Assembly: GCA_001464835.1 (NCBI GenBank)
Contig: LNDS01000036.1
Span: forward strand, 62,001-126,000
Reading direction: 5' to 3'
DNA from: Rhizobiales bacterium Ga0077525
Lineage (GTDB): Bacteria > Pseudomonadota > Alphaproteobacteria > Rhizobiales > Xanthobacteraceae
DNA: 64,000 bases
In this document: one piece after another, positions 18,626 to 27,238 of the stretch
Numbering within the stretch: the first letter of the stretch is position 1
How the letters are laid out: each line of letters opens with the position of its first letter
Notes under the pieces: model-generated
Databases searched by the model: none
What the model saw: only the letters and a program-made list of their open reading frames with translations
What the model was told of the DNA's origin: nothing
Position numbers and translations under genes: made by a program

Positions 18626-18647
18626 CATAATTATGTGTTCTATAGAA
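18626..18647. promoter_or_regulatory. Two adjacent 10-bp palindromes in an AT-rich divergent promoter region
   Basis: cataattatg (18626-18635) and ttctatagaa (18638-18647) are both perfect palindromes two bases apart, inside a strongly AT-rich island (about 18620-18662) in otherwise GC-rich DNA. The island lies between the divergent aminotransferase and Crp/Fnr genes. It is a good candidate for promoter elements and a regulator-binding site, perhaps autoregulation. Confidence 0.5.
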
Positions 18648-18711
18648 TATAGTGTGTTATTGTCCGAACGTGGAATAAATCGCAAAGGAAACCGGCACAC
18701 CTGGGTGAGGG

Positions 18712-18720
18712 CCCCCCCCC
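18712..18720 (+). promoter_or_regulatory. C9 homopolymer between ribosome site and start codon of Crp/Fnr gene
   Basis: Nine consecutive C residues separate a gtgagg Shine-Dalgarno-like sequence from attaATG. Gain or loss of one C would change ribosome-site spacing rather than frame, which is a known type of phase-variable translation control. A sequencing error in the run length is also possible. Confidence 0.5.
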
Positions 18721-18724
18721 ATTA

Positions 18725-19420
18725 ATGGCGAAAAAGCAGAAGAATATCGCGTTCGATCCCGAGAGCTTCCTCGCCCATGCCGGCGCGGGCCGGAGGAACC
18801 TGACCTTCGCCGCCGGCTCCATCATTTACGCGCAAGGCGACGCGGCCAACGCCATCTATTTCATTCAACGCGGCAAAGTGAAAATCACCGTCACCGCCGA
18901 GAGCGGCAAGGAAGCGGTACTGTCGATTCTCGGCGCCGGCGAGTTTTTCGGCGAAGCCTGTCTGCGCGGCGACAGCCCGCGCAGGGCGACCAAGACAGCG
19001 ATCACCGACTGCGCGGTGCTGCGCATCGAGAAAATGGCGATGCTGGCCGAGCTGCACGCCGACACCGCCTTTGCCGATCTGTTCATGCAGCATCTGCTGC
19101 GCCGTAATTCGCGCGCCGAAGAAGACCTTGTCGATCAGCTCTTCAATTCGAGCGAAAAGCGGCTGGCCCGCACGCTGCTGCTGCTGGCGAATTTCGGCCA
19201 GGATGGCAAACCCGAACCGTTGCTGGCCAAGATAAGCCAGGAGACTCTGGCCGAGATGATCGGCACCACGCGCTCGCGCGTCAGTTTTTTCATGAACAAG
19301 TTTCGCCGGCTCGGCTATGTCGATTACAACGGCCACATCGAGGTGAAAAGCGCGCTGCTCAACGTGGTGCTGGCCGACGGGGTGAGCGGCGACCGCAAGG
19401 CGCTGTCCGGCGGACGCTAG
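18725..19420 (+). CDS. Crp/Fnr family transcriptional regulator
   Basis: 231 residues. A cyclic-nucleotide-binding-type beta roll (about 25-125: GSIIYAQGDAANAIYFIQRGKVKI, GAGEFFGEACL), a dimer helix and a winged helix-turn-helix (ISQETLAEMIGTTRSRVSFFM, residues about 175-205). There is no N-terminal cysteine cluster, so it is not an oxygen-sensing FNR. The GTTRSRVSFFMNKFR recognition helix marks a large Crp/Fnr subgroup distinct from CRP and FixK. Ligand unknown. It is divergent from the aminotransferase and preceded by a C9 tract and palindromes. Confidence 0.9.
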   Translation: MAKKQKNIAFDPESFLAHAGAGRRNLTFAAGSIIYAQGDAANAIYFIQRGKVKITVTAESGKEAVLSILGAGEFFGEACLRGDSPRRATKTAITDCAVLRIEKMAMLAELHADTAFADLFMQHLLRRNSRAEEDLVDQLFNSSEKRLARTLLLLANFGQDGKPEPLLAKISQETLAEMIGTTRSRVSFFMNKFRRLGYVDYNGHIEVKSALLNVVLADGVSGDRKALSGGR

Positions 19421-19492
19421 GCCGCCCGTCCCTTGCCGCTCAAGCAAGGCGCTGCTACCTAGCCGGCTATTGCCCTCCTTTCATTGAGCGCC

Positions 19493-20950
19493 ATGGCCGA
19501 CAATTCCGGTAAAAAGCCGCAAAAACTCAAAGCCCGCCTGCCGCGCGGCCTCGCCGACCGCGGCCCCGCCGAGATCGCGGCGACACGGGCGATGGTCGAG
19601 ACCATTCGTCAGCAGTTCGAACTGTACGGCTTCGAGCCGGTGGAGACGCCGGCGATCGAATACACCGACGCGCTCGGCAAATTCCTGCCCGACCAGGACC
19701 GGCCGAACGAAGGCGTGTTTTCGTTCCAGGACGACGACGAACAGTGGATGTCGTTGCGCTACGACCTGACCGCGCCGCTCGCGCGGCATGTGGCGGAGAA
19801 TTACGGCACCGAGAAATTCGTGCTGCCCTATCGCAGCTATCGCTTCGGCTGGGTGTTCCGCAACGAGAAGCCGGGTCCGGGCCGCTTCCGCCAGTTCATG
19901 CAGTTCGATGCGGATTCAGTTGGCGCGCCGACCATGGCTGCCGATGCCGAGATGTGCATGCTCGCGGCGGACACGATGGAAGCGCTCGGCATTCCGCGCG
20001 GCAGCTATGTGGTGAAGGTGAATAACCGCAAGGTGCTGGATGGCATCATGGACGCTGCGGAGATTGCTGGCGACAAGCATCTCGCCGTGCTGCGCGCCAT
20101 CGACAAGCTCGATCGTCTCGGCATCGACGGTGTGCGCATGCTGCTCGGCAAGGGCCGCAAGGATGACAGTGGCGATTTCACCAAAGGCGCCGATCTGTCG
20201 GACGCCCAAATCGATGTCGTCGTCGGCGCGATCACCGGCGCCGCAACGCAGGCGTCTGCGCAGGCTGCAACCGGCGAAGCCGAGCTTGCCGAGATCGGCA
20301 AGTTGATCGACGCCGCCGGTTATGGCGACCGCGTCCGCATCGACAAGACGGTCGTCCGCGGACTCGAATATTACACCGGCCCTGTTTACGAAGTTGAACT
20401 CACCTTCGAGATCAAGGACGACAAAGGCCGCCCGGTGCGTTTCGGCTCGGTTGGCGGCGGCGGGCGTTATGACGGCCTGGTGTCGCGCTTTCGCGGCGAG
20501 CCGGTGCCGGCGACCGGCTTCTCCATCGGCGTGTCGCGATTGCAGGCGGCTTTGACCGCGCTCGGCAAACTCAATAACAAACCGGAGCCCGGCCCGGTCG
20601 TCGTCACCATTTTCGACCGTGACCGCACCGCCGATTACCAGCGCATGGTCACACAACTGCGCACGGCAGGCATTCGCGCCGAACTCTATCTCGGCAATCC
20701 GAAGAACATGGGCAACCAGCTCAAATATGCCGACAAGCGCTCATCGCCTTGCGTCATCATGCAGGGTTCGGACGAAAAGGCGCGCGGCGAAGTGCTGATC
20801 AAGGACCTTATCCTCGGCGCCGAAATCGCCGGCCAGTCGGCCGAGCGCGAGGATTACCTGAAGAAACAAGCCGAGGCGCAGTTTTCGGTCAAGGAAGCTG
20901 ACCTTGTTGACGCTGTGACCCAACTGCTGGCGCGCCACAAGGCGCCATAA
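19493..20950 (+). CDS. hisS: Histidyl-tRNA synthetase
   Basis: 485 residues. Class II synthetase that charges tRNA-His. Motif 1 region, motif 2 ([26 protein letters not shown]) and the histidine-specific loops [13 protein letters not shown] and [12 protein letters not shown] are present, followed by the anticodon-binding domain (VVVTIFDRD...). It is longer than the roughly 420-residue E. coli enzyme, as usual in Hyphomicrobiales. The ATG at MADNSGKK is chosen; a TTG three codons earlier is possible. The paralogous hisZ lies 2.6 kb downstream. Confidence 0.95.
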   Translation: MADNSGKKPQKLKARLPRGLADRGPAEIAATRAMVETIRQQFELYGFEPVETPAIEYTDALGKFLPDQDRPNEGVFSFQDDDEQWMSLRYDLTAPLARHVAENYGTEKFVLPYRSYRFGWVFRNEKPGPGRFRQFMQFDADSVGAPTMAADAEMCMLAADTMEALGIPRGSYVVKVNNRKVLDGIMDAAEIAGDKHLAVLRAIDKLDRLGIDGVRMLLGKGRKDDSGDFTKGADLSDAQIDVVVGAITGAATQASAQAATGEAELAEIGKLIDAAGYGDRVRIDKTVVRGLEYYTGPVYEVELTFEIKDDKGRPVRFGSVGGGGRYDGLVSRFRGEPVPATGFSIGVSRLQAALTALGKLNNKPEPGPVVVTIFDRDRTADYQRMVTQLRTAGIRAELYLGNPKNMGNQLKYADKRSSPCVIMQGSDEKARGEVLIKDLILGAEIAGQSAEREDYLKKQAEAQFSVKEADLVDAVTQLLARHKAP

Positions 20951-21273
20951 TCCCCTCCCCTTTACCGCCGCGAATCACCCTTGCGCGCGTAAGCTCGCGG
21001 AACCATTTCGGTTGCGCCGCGTTTTTCTGTTTCGAACAACAAACAGAAAAAAAGGGGATACGGGGTGGACGATCGCTGGCCATATCCTGTTTCACAGATC
21101 ATGCAGCGCCAGACTGGCAGCCGCGTCCGGCCATTGCCTATTCCCGGGTCACCGCCGATTGCACCGGACGCGACCAAAGATAAAGCCAATAATACCAAAT
21201 CGATTGAACCATCCGGCGCTTGCAAAGTTGAACAGCGCCCGGAACAGTAGCTTCTTTAACCCACGGTCGCTTC
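20951..21273. other. Gene-free stretch between hisS and the transglutaminase gene, with an A/T stem-loop
   Basis: I see no convincing gene here. The clearest structure is a perfect 11-bp stem tttttctgttt / aaacagaaaaa (21022-21032 and 21041-21051) around an 8-base loop. It is unusually AT-rich for this genome and could act as a bidirectional terminator for hisS. The part after 21150 is moderately AT-rich and probably carries the promoter of the next gene, but no clear -35/-10 pair can be chosen. Confidence 0.5.
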
Positions 21274-22365
21274 ATGAGACATTTCACGGTCCGCCATGCG
21301 ACCCGCTATAATTATGCCCAGCCGGCGGCCTTCGGACCGCACCGTTTGATGGTGCGGCCGCGCGACAGCCACGATCTGCGGCTGGTCGACGCCGAATTGA
21401 CGCTGTCGCCCCCGGGCGCGACGCGCTGGATGCATGACGTATTCGGCAATTCGATCGCGCTGGTCGAATTCAACCAGTCGGCCACCGAGCTTTTCATCGA
21501 GAGCACATTGCATCTGGAGAGCTACGGCCTGCCGCGCCAGGCGGTGTCGATCGCGCCGGAAGCGCAGAACTACCCCTTCGTCTATTCCGCCGGCGACCGC
21601 AGCGATCTCGGCCGGCTGGTCGAGCGCCATTACCCCGACCCGCAAGGCCTGGTCGATGCCTGGGCCAAGCGGTTCTTTCCCGGCGATCCGATGCCGACCT
21701 TCGACCTGCTGGCGAAGCTCAATTCGGCGATCAAGAACGAGTTCACCTACAACGCCCGCTACGAGGAAGGCACGCAGTCGCCGATCGAGACGTTGGAAAG
21801 GATGAGCGGCACCTGCCGCGATTTCGCGCTGCTGTTCATCGAGGCGGTGCGCAGTCTCGGCTTCGGCGCGCGCTTCATCACCGGCTATCTGTACGACCCG
21901 GCGCTCGACGGCGCGCAAGGCGGCATTCAGGGCGCCGGCGCGACGCATGCCTGGGCCGATGTCTATCTGCCCGGCGCCGGCTGGGTCGAGTACGATCCGA
22001 CCAACGGCCTGATCGCCGGCGACAACCTCATCCGCATCGCGGTGACGCGCGATCCGTCGCAGGCGATCCCGATCTCCGGCAGCTTCACCGCCGTGCCGTC
22101 GGATTATCTCGGCATGACGGTCGAGGTGACGGTGACGTCGGGACGGCCTGAAGCGGCGCCGGCCGACCAGTCGCAGAACCAGATGCAGAGCAGCGGCGAT
22201 GCGCCGATCGAGACCCAGGTTCAGGGCGTCAATTCCGATCCCGATGTCGAGGAAATGCCGAAGGCCGTCATCGACGAAGCCGCGATCCAGGACCAGATCG
22301 ACATTCAAAACGAAGCGCAGAACGCCAATGCGCCGGACGCCGTGCCGGAAAAGCTGCCGGCTTGA
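21274..22365 (+). CDS. Transglutaminase-like (papain-fold) protein
   Basis: 363 residues without a signal peptide, so likely cytoplasmic. A bacterial transglutaminase-like N-terminal beta domain (about 1-85, FTVRHATRYNYAQP, RPRDSHDLRL) is followed by a core with the Cys-His-Asp triad: Cys in MSGTCRDFALLF near 183, His in GATHAWADVY near 228 and Asp in WVEYDPTNG near 245. The acidic, glutamine-rich C-terminal 75 residues look disordered. Family members act as peptidases or protein cross-linkers, often beside alpha-E/circularly permuted ATP-grasp genes, which are not seen here. Substrate unknown. Confidence 0.9.
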   Translation: MRHFTVRHATRYNYAQPAAFGPHRLMVRPRDSHDLRLVDAELTLSPPGATRWMHDVFGNSIALVEFNQSATELFIESTLHLESYGLPRQAVSIAPEAQNYPFVYSAGDRSDLGRLVERHYPDPQGLVDAWAKRFFPGDPMPTFDLLAKLNSAIKNEFTYNARYEEGTQSPIETLERMSGTCRDFALLFIEAVRSLGFGARFITGYLYDPALDGAQGGIQGAGATHAWADVYLPGAGWVEYDPTNGLIAGDNLIRIAVTRDPSQAIPISGSFTAVPSDYLGMTVEVTVTSGRPEAAPADQSQNQMQSSGDAPIETQVQGVNSDPDVEEMPKAVIDEAAIQDQIDIQNEAQNANAPDAVPEKLPA

Positions 22366-22377
22366 GAAGCCTGGGCT

Positions 22378-22833
22378 TTAGACCGGCACCACGCCGCTTT
22401 TGCCGCCGACGGCGAGATCGATGCGGTGGCCGATATATTGCTCGGCAGCGTCCAGCGTGTCGTTGATCGAGCGAAGCGAGATCACCTTGCCGTTGCGATA
22501 GCGAACAAAATGCGCAGCACGGTGGCTGATGATCCGGCCCGACGCGCGATGCCTGCTGATGACGCGGCCGCAAGCGGCGCTCTCGTCGCCATCGACAAGC
22601 AAAAACGTGCGCTCGAACTTCTTGAACTCGATCACTTTCGGTATGACGCGGGCGAAACGATCGATGACCGCTTCCCTGCCGCGCCATTGGCCGCAGACCT
22701 GCATCAACCCAACCGGCCCGAACACGTCCCATTCGACATTGTCGTCGACAAGAGCACCGATCCGTTGCGGATCGCGCGAGTCATAGGCTTGGTAGAAACT
22801 CTCGACAACGGCGCGCGACACGGATGCGTTCAT
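22378..22833 (-). CDS. SnoaL/NTF2-like protein, copy 1
   Basis: 151 residues. Cone-shaped alpha+beta fold of the NTF2 superfamily: an N-terminal helix (VSRAVVESFYQAYDSRD), an IGALVDDNVEWDVFGP strand, a GREAVIDRFARVI helix, an FLLVDGDESAACGRV strand and a VISLRSINDTLDAAEQYIG end. It could bind or isomerise a small hydrophobic molecule, but the fold alone does not give a function. It lies 21 bases downstream of a clearly related gene on the same strand. No signal peptide. Convergent with the transglutaminase gene. Confidence 0.82.
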   Translation of the reverse strand: MNASVSRAVVESFYQAYDSRDPQRIGALVDDNVEWDVFGPVGLMQVCGQWRGREAVIDRFARVIPKVIEFKKFERTFLLVDGDESAACGRVISRHRASGRIISHRAAHFVRYRNGKVISLRSINDTLDAAEQYIGHRIDLAVGGKSGVVPV

Positions 22834-22854
22834 GACGGCAGGCTCCGTTGTTGT

Positions 22855-23316
22855 TTAGACCTCGATGAGATCGCCCGCCTCAGGAGCTTCGGCATGCACC
22901 GCCAACGCATGGCCGAGCATCTGCTCGACCGCATCGAAGCTGTCGATCAGCGACAAGACAGAGACCACCTTGTCGTCGCGGAACCGCAGGAAGTGGGCAA
23001 GACGGAAACTGATGACGCGGCCATCGCCCTGACGGCGGAGGGTCAACCGGTTCAGCGTCGCCGCGCGGTCGCCATCGATCAAGGTCGACGAGCGGACAAA
23101 GGTGAGGACGGTGAACAGGCCAGGGATGATCCGGCCGACCAGATCGATGACCGCAGCCTTGCCGCTGCGCGTGCCGCACCAGCTCAGCACATCGACCGGA
23201 CCGCTGATGAGCCACTCGATATCGTCATCGAGAAGCGGGCCAAGCTTGCCGGCATCCTGGCTGGCGTAGGTTTCGTAAAAGCGATCCACCACCGCCCGCG
23301 AAACGGAATATGTCAT
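22855..23316 (-). CDS. SnoaL/NTF2-like protein, copy 2
   Basis: 153 residues from the ATG at MTYSVSRAVV; the frame upstream is non-coding in style. It is a paralogue of the adjacent downstream gene, sharing the order VSRAVV-xxFYxxY, LDDDIEWLISGPVD, GKAAVIDLVGRIIP, STLIDGDRAAT, and VVSVLSLIDSFDAVEQMLGH. The similarity plus the 21-base gap indicates a local tandem duplication followed by divergence. The function of both copies is unknown; a heterodimer is possible because NTF2-fold proteins usually dimerise. Confidence 0.82.
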   Translation of the reverse strand: MTYSVSRAVVDRFYETYASQDAGKLGPLLDDDIEWLISGPVDVLSWCGTRSGKAAVIDLVGRIIPGLFTVLTFVRSSTLIDGDRAATLNRLTLRRQGDGRVISFRLAHFLRFRDDKVVSVLSLIDSFDAVEQMLGHALAVHAEAPEAGDLIEV

Positions 23317-23546
23317 TGGTATTCCCCTGCCCCGCCCACTCAACGCCTGCAACATTGAGATTCCATTACCGCAGGGCGCAATAATTCCCTCCTGCACTGC
23401 AGCAAACTTTTCGCACGCCGGCCGGGGCAAAATTCGTTAACGATGCCAGCGGTTTGCGGCACGGCGCCGTTAACGGCGGCGCGCATTGGCCATAGAGCCC
23501 TTAAACCCGACGTGCTAAAGGCCGCCCTTGAAGTCAGGGACGGGCG

Positions 23547-24710
23547 ATGGACGCGAAGCAAAACGGCACTGGAATGAGCCCCGGCGGGCAGGATGCGCGC
23601 GCGGAAGCGCTGGTCGCGTCCTACGAGCGCGCCGGCTATGGCCGCGTCGCACCGGCCATTTTGCAGCCGGCCGAGCCGTTCCTCGATCTGTCCGGCGAAG
23701 ACATCCGCAAGCGCATGTATCTGACCACCGCGCCGGGCGGCACTGAGCTGTGCCTGCGGCCCGACCTGACCATACCGGTGTCGCGCGACTACCTCGCCTC
23801 GCCGCTTGCCGGCAAAGCCGTCGGTTTCTGCTATCTCGGCCCGGTTTTCCGCCACCGCAGCGACCAGCCAGCTGAATTCATGCAGGCCGGCATTGAATCG
23901 TTCGGCCGCGCCGACCTGGCGGCGGCTGACGCAGAGATGCTCGCGCTCGGGCTGGAGGCCACCGCCGGTTATGGCCTGGCGCAAACCGACATCCGCACCG
24001 GCGACGTCGCACTCTTTGCCGCCCTGATCGCCGGGCTGGAGCTGGCGCCGGCGTGGAAGCGGCGGCTGGTCAAGGACTTCAACCGCAAGAGCAATCTGGC
24101 GCTCGATCTCGAACGGCTGATGCTCGGGGGCAACAATGCGCGCCCGGAATATCAGGGCGTGCTGGCCGCGCTTGCCGGCTCCGATCCGAAAGGCGCCCAT
24201 GCGCTGGTCACCGACCTTTTGTCGATTGCCGGCATCAATGCCGTCGGCGGCCGCTCGGTCGCGGAAATCGCCGACCGCTTTCTCGAACAGTCGGCGCTCG
24301 GCGCGTCAACCAAATTGCCGGGCGATGTGCGCGGTCTGATCGAACGTTTCCTCGCCATTGGCGGCGATCCGGATGAATCGGCCGCCGAACTGCGCGCGCT
24401 GGCCGCCGACGCCAACCTGACCGGCGAACTCGGGCCCGCGCTCGACCTGTTCGAAAGCCGCAATGGATTCCTTGCCGCGCGCGACGTCGATCTCAAGCGC
24501 GTGCAGTTTTCGACCGCCTTCGGCCGCGGCTTCGATTATTACACCGGTTTCGTGTTTGAATTGACCGACCCGACGCGCACCGGCGATCCGCTGGTCGCCG
24601 GCGGCCGCTATGACGGCTTGCTGACGCGGCTCGGCGCGGCCGAACCCATTCCTGCGGTCGGCTTCGCCGTGTGGATCGAGCGGCTCGCCGCCTATGGAGC
24701 CGCGTCATGA
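23547..24710 (+). CDS. hisZ: ATP phosphoribosyltransferase regulatory subunit
   Basis: 387 residues. A HisRS-like protein without tRNA charging function that activates HisG in histidine biosynthesis. It keeps the class II fold ([69 protein letters not shown]) but lacks the anticodon-binding domain of hisS. Its stop overlaps the hisG start (ATGA). A 14-bp palindrome, cgccgttaacggcg, lies at 23465-23478 upstream and may be an operator. Confidence 0.94.
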   Translation: MDAKQNGTGMSPGGQDARAEALVASYERAGYGRVAPAILQPAEPFLDLSGEDIRKRMYLTTAPGGTELCLRPDLTIPVSRDYLASPLAGKAVGFCYLGPVFRHRSDQPAEFMQAGIESFGRADLAAADAEMLALGLEATAGYGLAQTDIRTGDVALFAALIAGLELAPAWKRRLVKDFNRKSNLALDLERLMLGGNNARPEYQGVLAALAGSDPKGAHALVTDLLSIAGINAVGGRSVAEIADRFLEQSALGASTKLPGDVRGLIERFLAIGGDPDESAAELRALAADANLTGELGPALDLFESRNGFLAARDVDLKRVQFSTAFGRGFDYYTGFVFELTDPTRTGDPLVAGGRYDGLLTRLGAAEPIPAVGFAVWIERLAAYGAAS

Positions 24711-25678
24711 CACAGAAACTCGTGCTCGCGGTGCCGGCGAAAGGCCGTTTGCAGGAAAACGCCGAAGCCTTCTTCGCCCGCTCCGGGCTGACCCTGGTCA
24801 AGCCCCGCGGTGCGCGCGATTATCGCGGCGCGGTGGTCGGCCTCGACAGGGTCGAGGTCGCCTACCTCTCGGCCTCCGAGATCACCGCGCAACTGGCCGC
24901 CGGCACCGTGCATATGGGCGTTACCGGCGAGGACCTGGTGCGCGAACAGATGCCGGATGCGAACGAGCGCGTCGTCCTGATCGAAGGCCTCGGTTTCGGC
25001 TCCGCCACCGTCGTGGTCGCGGTGCCGCAGGCCTGGATCGACGTGCGCACCATGGCCGACATCGACGACGTCGCCACCGCCTTCCGCCACACCCATGGCC
25101 GCCGCATGCGCGTCGCCACCAAATACATCAATCTGACGCGCGACTTTTTCGGCAAGCATGGCGTCATCGACTATCGCATCGTCGAAAGCGCCGGCGCGAC
25201 CGAGGGCGCGCCCGCTTCCGGCTCGGCCGAACTGATCGTCGATATCACCACCACCGGCGCGACCTTGTCGGCCAATGGCCTCAAGATCGTCGAGGATGGC
25301 ATCATCCTGCGTTCGCAGGCCAATCTGGTCGCCGCGCGCGGCGCCAACTGGGACGCCGGCACGCGCGAGACCGCGCGCGTCATTCTCGACCGCATCGCCG
25401 CGCAGGCGCGCGCCCGCGCCTTCCGCGAAGTGCGCGCCCGTTTCGCTGCCTGCAATGCGACACTGGTGGAAAATGCGAAAGCGAAATTCGGCGTCGCCAC
25501 GCCGTTCGGCGGACCGACCTCGTCCGGCATGCTGACGCTGCACTGTCCGCCCGATCAGGTCTATGCGCTGACGGCTTTCCTGCGCGACAACGGCGCCGAA
25601 GCGGTGGCGGTGGCCGATCTGGATTACGTGTTCTCGAAGGACAATCCGCTTTACGCGAAGCTGGAAGCCAAGCTTTAA
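24707..25678 (+). CDS. hisG: ATP phosphoribosyltransferase catalytic subunit
   Basis: First enzyme of histidine synthesis: ATP + PRPP to phosphoribosyl-ATP. 323 residues. The N-terminal [12 protein letters not shown] and the PRPP-loop segment [22 protein letters not shown] (positions about 165-190) are typical. It is about 100 residues longer than the short HisG that normally needs HisZ, yet hisZ is present and coupled by overlap. The extra C-terminus ([20 protein letters not shown]) resembles a small ACT-like regulatory domain. This combined type occurs in Hyphomicrobiales. Convergent with an MFS gene, sharing the ttaa at the two stops. Confidence 0.95.
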   Translation: MTQKLVLAVPAKGRLQENAEAFFARSGLTLVKPRGARDYRGAVVGLDRVEVAYLSASEITAQLAAGTVHMGVTGEDLVREQMPDANERVVLIEGLGFGSATVVVAVPQAWIDVRTMADIDDVATAFRHTHGRRMRVATKYINLTRDFFGKHGVIDYRIVESAGATEGAPASGSAELIVDITTTGATLSANGLKIVEDGIILRSQANLVAARGANWDAGTRETARVILDRIAAQARARAFREVRARFAACNATLVENAKAKFGVATPFGGPTSSGMLTLHCPPDQVYALTAFLRDNGAEAVAVADLDYVFSKDNPLYAKLEAKL

Positions 25679-26868
25679 GCCGCCCGCGCACCCGGCTTGC
25701 GCAGCATCGCCGTCAGAGCCAAGGCCAGCACCGACACGCCGAGCATGACGGCGAAGGCGACATCATAGGTGCCCGTGACGTCGAACACGGCGGCGCCGAG
25801 ATAGGCGCCCAAGCCGCCGGCGACATGATGCACCATGGTGATCAGTCCGGTCAGCGCGCCGAGATGGCGGGTGCCGAAGCTCTGCGACACGAACACGGCC
25901 GTCAAAGGCGCCGTCACCATGAAGGTGGCGCCGAACACCAAAGCGAACACCGCGACCGACAGCGCCGACTGATCGATCATGATCCAGCCGAACACCACGA
26001 CCCGCGCCGCGAACGCGACCGCCGTCGGCCACACCGGACCCACACGGTCGCTATAGGCGCCGGCGGCCATGACGCCGATCAGGCCCATCAGTCCCATCAC
26101 TGCCAACAAATTGCCGGCGACAAAGGCATCGACGCCGCGGTCTTGCGCGAAGGCGACGACATGCGTGCCGACGAAAAAATCGTCAAAGCCGCAGATTCCA
26201 TAGATCACCAGCAGCAACCAGAACTGCCGCGTGCGCGCCGCTTGCGCGATGCCCATGCCGTCGCTCGGCCGCGCCGCTTTGGATTGCGCCGACGTCGTTT
26301 TGGGAATCGCCAGAAACAACAGCGGCACCAATATGAGATGCGCGACGCCGAGCAGCACATAGATCGAGCGCCAGTCGACCGTCAGCAGCAGCGCGGCAAG
26401 CCCGGCGATCATTACCAGTTGCCCGACGCTCATGCCCGACGTCACCACCGCATTGGCCATGCCGGCGCGCTGCGGGAAGGCGCGCATCACCATGACGCTG
26501 ACCGGGATCATCGACGCCGCGCCATTGCCGAGCGCAAAGACGATGCCGTACAGCACCAGCGCATGCCACGGCGCGTCCATCACGCTCATCAGGCCGATGC
26601 CGAGCGCGCTGACCAAAAGGCCGCCGGTCAGCACCAGGCGCGGCCCGGCGCGGTCGGTCAGAAAACCGGCGGCAAACATCGCGCCCGCCGACACGACCTG
26701 AAACAGCGCCACCGCAAGGCCAAGTTCGCTGCGGCCCCAGCCGAGATCGTCGACGATCGGCTTGAGCGTCAGACCGACGGCAAAGCGCGCGCCGCCGCCG
26801 ACAAAGAGGGTGAGGAACCCGGCGGCGAGAATGAGGGCCGCGCCGGCGGCAAGGGTTCTTCGCTGCAA
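25675..26868 (-). CDS. Major facilitator superfamily transporter
   Basis: 397 residues with 12 predicted membrane segments. MFS signature between helices 2 and 3: [17 protein letters not shown]. Helix 4-5 region [15 protein letters not shown]; central loop with charged residues and the second-half signature [10 protein letters not shown]. It is close in style to monocarboxylate/oxalate-type MFS carriers (YbfB or OxlT-like), but the substrate cannot be called. It starts with TTG (LQRRTLAAG); no better start is in frame. Single gene between hisG and the small protein at 27055. Confidence 0.88.
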   Translation of the reverse strand: MQRRTLAAGAALILAAGFLTLFVGGGARFAVGLTLKPIVDDLGWGRSELGLAVALFQVVSAGAMFAAGFLTDRAGPRLVLTGGLLVSALGIGLMSVMDAPWHALVLYGIVFALGNGAASMIPVSVMVMRAFPQRAGMANAVVTSGMSVGQLVMIAGLAALLLTVDWRSIYVLLGVAHLILVPLLFLAIPKTTSAQSKAARPSDGMGIAQAARTRQFWLLLVIYGICGFDDFFVGTHVVAFAQDRGVDAFVAGNLLAVMGLMGLIGVMAAGAYSDRVGPVWPTAVAFAARVVVFGWIMIDQSALSVAVFALVFGATFMVTAPLTAVFVSQSFGTRHLGALTGLITMVHHVAGGLGAYLGAAVFDVTGTYDVAFAVMLGVSVLALALTAMLRKPGARAA

Positions 26869-27054
26869 TTTATTCCACGCGCCCGAAAGGTGAATTTTGC
26901 CCGGCCGGGCGGCGGACCCTAACCCGCCTCGGCGCCGGATTGTAAGGGCGGCCCGTGACGGCAGCCAAAATCTGCGGCCTTAGAATACCATGAAAAGGGT
27001 AGTGTCCGCCCGGCGCGGCGCTGCCAGAAAAATGCGGCAGTTGGGGGCTGTGGC

Positions 27055-27234
27055 ATGGACGTGCACCAAACATTCTTCGACGGCTTTCGGCGCGGCTGGG
27101 AATCGGTGGTCGGCCCGGCCTTGCCGCCGCCCGATATCGACGTGCCTGACGCCTTGCCCAGCGGCTCACGGTACATGCAAGGGCTCATCATGGGCATCGA
27201 GGCCGGCAAGCAAAAGATCAAGGAACTGAGCTGA
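27055..27234 (+). CDS. Small conserved-looking protein, 59 residues
   Basis: An ATG eight bases after a ggggg ribosome-site-like run opens a 59-residue frame: MDVHQTFFDGFRRGWESV, then a proline-rich PPPDIDVPDALPSGSRY, then MQGLIMGIEAGKQKIKEL. The GxRxGWExV / P-rich / YxxGxxxGIEAG pattern looks like real protein rather than chance: two small amphipathic segments joined by a proline linker. No function is known to me. It converges with the hybrid histidine kinase gene 4 bases away. Confidence 0.55.
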   Translation: MDVHQTFFDGFRRGWESVVGPALPPPDIDVPDALPSGSRYMQGLIMGIEAGKQKIKELS

Positions 27235-27238
27235 TGTC

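Noticed and set aside
20962..21225. Minus-strand 87-codon frame in the hisS-transglutaminase gap
   Set aside because: Crosses the A/T stem-loop and has no ribosome site; composition is not protein-like.
24694..26922. 742-codon plus-strand frame over hisG and the MFS gene
   Set aside because: Arg/His-rich, repetitive, opposite or out of frame with two clear genes; long only because GC-rich DNA has few stops.
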